A DNA stretch of 6,050 nucleotides, from NCBI GenBank assembly GCA_025936205.1, contig JAICTU010000526.1, forward strand, positions 1 to 6,050. Reading direction: 5' to 3'. Below the pieces are notes generated by a model that had not been told where the DNA came from, made no database searches, and saw only the letters and a program-made list of their open reading frames with translations. The position numbers were made by a program, and so were the translations under genes. Below, in pieces: positions 5,267 through 6,050 of the stretch. Within the stretch, counting starts at the first letter, position 1, and the number at the start of each line of letters is the position of its first letter. This stretch comes from Polyangiaceae bacterium (GTDB lineage: Bacteria; Myxococcota; Polyangia; Polyangiales; Polyangiaceae).

Positions 5267-5881
5267 ATGTTGACCCGTCCCGCAGCCCTCGCTCCCCCCG
5301 GGTCGTTGCTCGCGCCGAGCGCGCGAATGCCGGTGTCCGCTTCCCGCTCCTCCGCCCTGCCCGACGAGTTGCTCGGTGAATGGTTCCGGGCCCATGCCGG
5401 GCAACTCTGGCGCTTCGTGGCGCGCCTGGGCGTGCCCGCGCACAGCATCGAGGACGTCGTGCAAGAGGCGTTCGTCGCGGCCAGCCGCCGACGCGACGAC
5501 ATCGGCCCCGGCCAGGCGCGCGGCTTCCTGTTCGCGGCAGCGATCCGGCTGTCGTCCAACTATCGCCAGCGGGCCCACGTGCGCCGCGAGCGCAGCCTTG
5601 GCGAGTTGATCGAGCGCAACGCTGCCCCCGAGCCCGACGCGGAGCAGCTGCTCATGGAAAAACGCATGCGGGAGATGCTCGATCGAGCGCTCTCGGAGCT
5701 CTCGGACGAGCACCGCGCCGTGTTCGTATTGTACGAGCTCGAGGGCTTCAGCGTGCCCGAGATCGCGCGGCTGCTCGAGCTGCCGCTGGGCACGGCGGCG
5801 TCGCGCCTCGGTCGGGCGCGACCGAAGTTCTCGGACGTGGCGGCGCGGCTGCCGCCGCGCGCCGACAGGGAGGATCGATGA
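5267..5881 (+). CDS. sigma-70 family RNA polymerase sigma factor, ECF type
   Basis: Alternative sigma factor that directs RNA polymerase to a small set of promoters, probably in response to a signal sensed by its neighbours. The 204 residues show the two-domain ECF layout. Region 2 lies at about 36-108, with FRAHAGQLWRFVARLG, then the IEDVVQEAFVAA core-binding segment at 61-72 and the -10 recognition helix around 86-105. Region 4 lies at about 136-195, with LSELSDEHRAVFVLYELEGFS and a helix-turn-helix at about 161-186 (SVPEIARLLELPLGTAASRLGRAR). The region between is short and there is no region 1.1 or 3, as expected for ECF factors. The start is supported by the strong AAAGGGGG six bases upstream; the first 30 residues are a low-complexity extension, and ATG at residue 21 is an alternative. 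The stop overlaps the next start (ATGA). Confidence 0.95.
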   Translation: MLTRPAALAPPGSLLAPSARMPVSASRSSALPDELLGEWFRAHAGQLWRFVARLGVPAHSIEDVVQEAFVAASRRRDDIGPGQARGFLFAAAIRLSSNYRQRAHVRRERSLGELIERNAAPEPDAEQLLMEKRMREMLDRALSELSDEHRAVFVLYELEGFSVPEIARLLELPLGTAASRLGRARPKFSDVAARLPPRADREDR

Positions 5882-6050
5882 CGTCCCCGCAGCGCGAAAC
5901 GGAGCTCGCCCTGGCGAGCGATGGGCCCCCGCGGCTCCTTGCCGGTGGCACGGCCTTCGAGCAGAGCTTGCTGCAGTCGGCGCACAGCGAGCCCGTGCCC
6001 GACGCCGCGCTGCGCCGTATCGCTCGCTCGCTCAATGCTCCCCTGGCGAC
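5878..6050 (+). CDS. N-terminus of a possible anti-sigma factor or regulator (runs off right edge)
   Basis: The start ATG overlaps the sigma-factor stop (ATGA) and is preceded by GGAGG at 5869-5873 with a four-base spacer, so translation is almost certainly coupled to the sigma gene. Only 57 codons are visible. They contain a Glu/Leu-rich start followed by a helix-like stretch (FEQSLLQSAHSEPVPDAALRRIARSL), a layout I associate with Polyangiales proteins that follow ECF sigma genes and carry a later membrane segment. No zinc-binding HxxxCxxC anti-sigma motif and no membrane segment lies in the visible part. The anti-sigma role therefore rests on gene position and coupling only. An unrelated cytoplasmic regulator or a substrate protein is also possible. 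Confidence 0.7.
   Translation, partial: MTSPQRETELALASDGPPRLLAGGTAFEQSLLQSAHSEPVPDAALRRIARSLNAPLA

Overview
The window is very GC-rich. Its strong G/C preference at codon third positions and its gene content suggest a Myxococcota chromosome, probably of the Polyangiales (Sorangium/Polyangium) type. The best clues are an ECF sigma factor translationally coupled to a downstream gene and preceded by an outer-membrane-like hypothetical protein, and a parS-like site whose GTTCCA/TGGAAC arms match the form I recall for myxobacteria. The taxonomic call is inference. I see no rRNA, tRNA, CRISPR array or insertion sequence.

Left part (1-1837): the 3' part of a SoxA-like monohaem c-type cytochrome runs in from the left edge. 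A small alpha/beta hydrolase follows on the same strand. An fxsA-family membrane protein gene lies on the minus strand, its stop codon three bases from the hydrolase stop. Middle (1838-3162): an 80-bp divergent gap separates fxsA from a complete classical short-chain dehydrogenase. About 450 bp without a convincing gene comes next. That gap holds a possible terminator hairpin, an imperfect direct repeat, a near-consensus parS-like site (2972-2987), a stretch with coding-like base periodicity but no start codon, and a strong inverted repeat (3135-3157) just past the end of the next minus-strand gene.

Right part (3163-6050): a minus-strand cation diffusion facilitator of the SLC30A9 (ZnT9)-like type is divergent from a three-gene plus-strand cluster. 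The cluster encodes a 306-residue hypothetical protein with a Pro-rich linker and a beta-rich C-terminus ending in Phe, an ECF-type sigma factor, and the start of a protein in the usual anti-sigma/regulator position (ATGA overlap), which runs off the right edge. These three probably form one transcription unit coupling an envelope protein to gene regulation.

Most genes are ordinary members of known families. The items most worth a second look are the parS-like site and its unusual intergenic neighbourhood, and the sigma-factor operon with its poorly characterised first gene.
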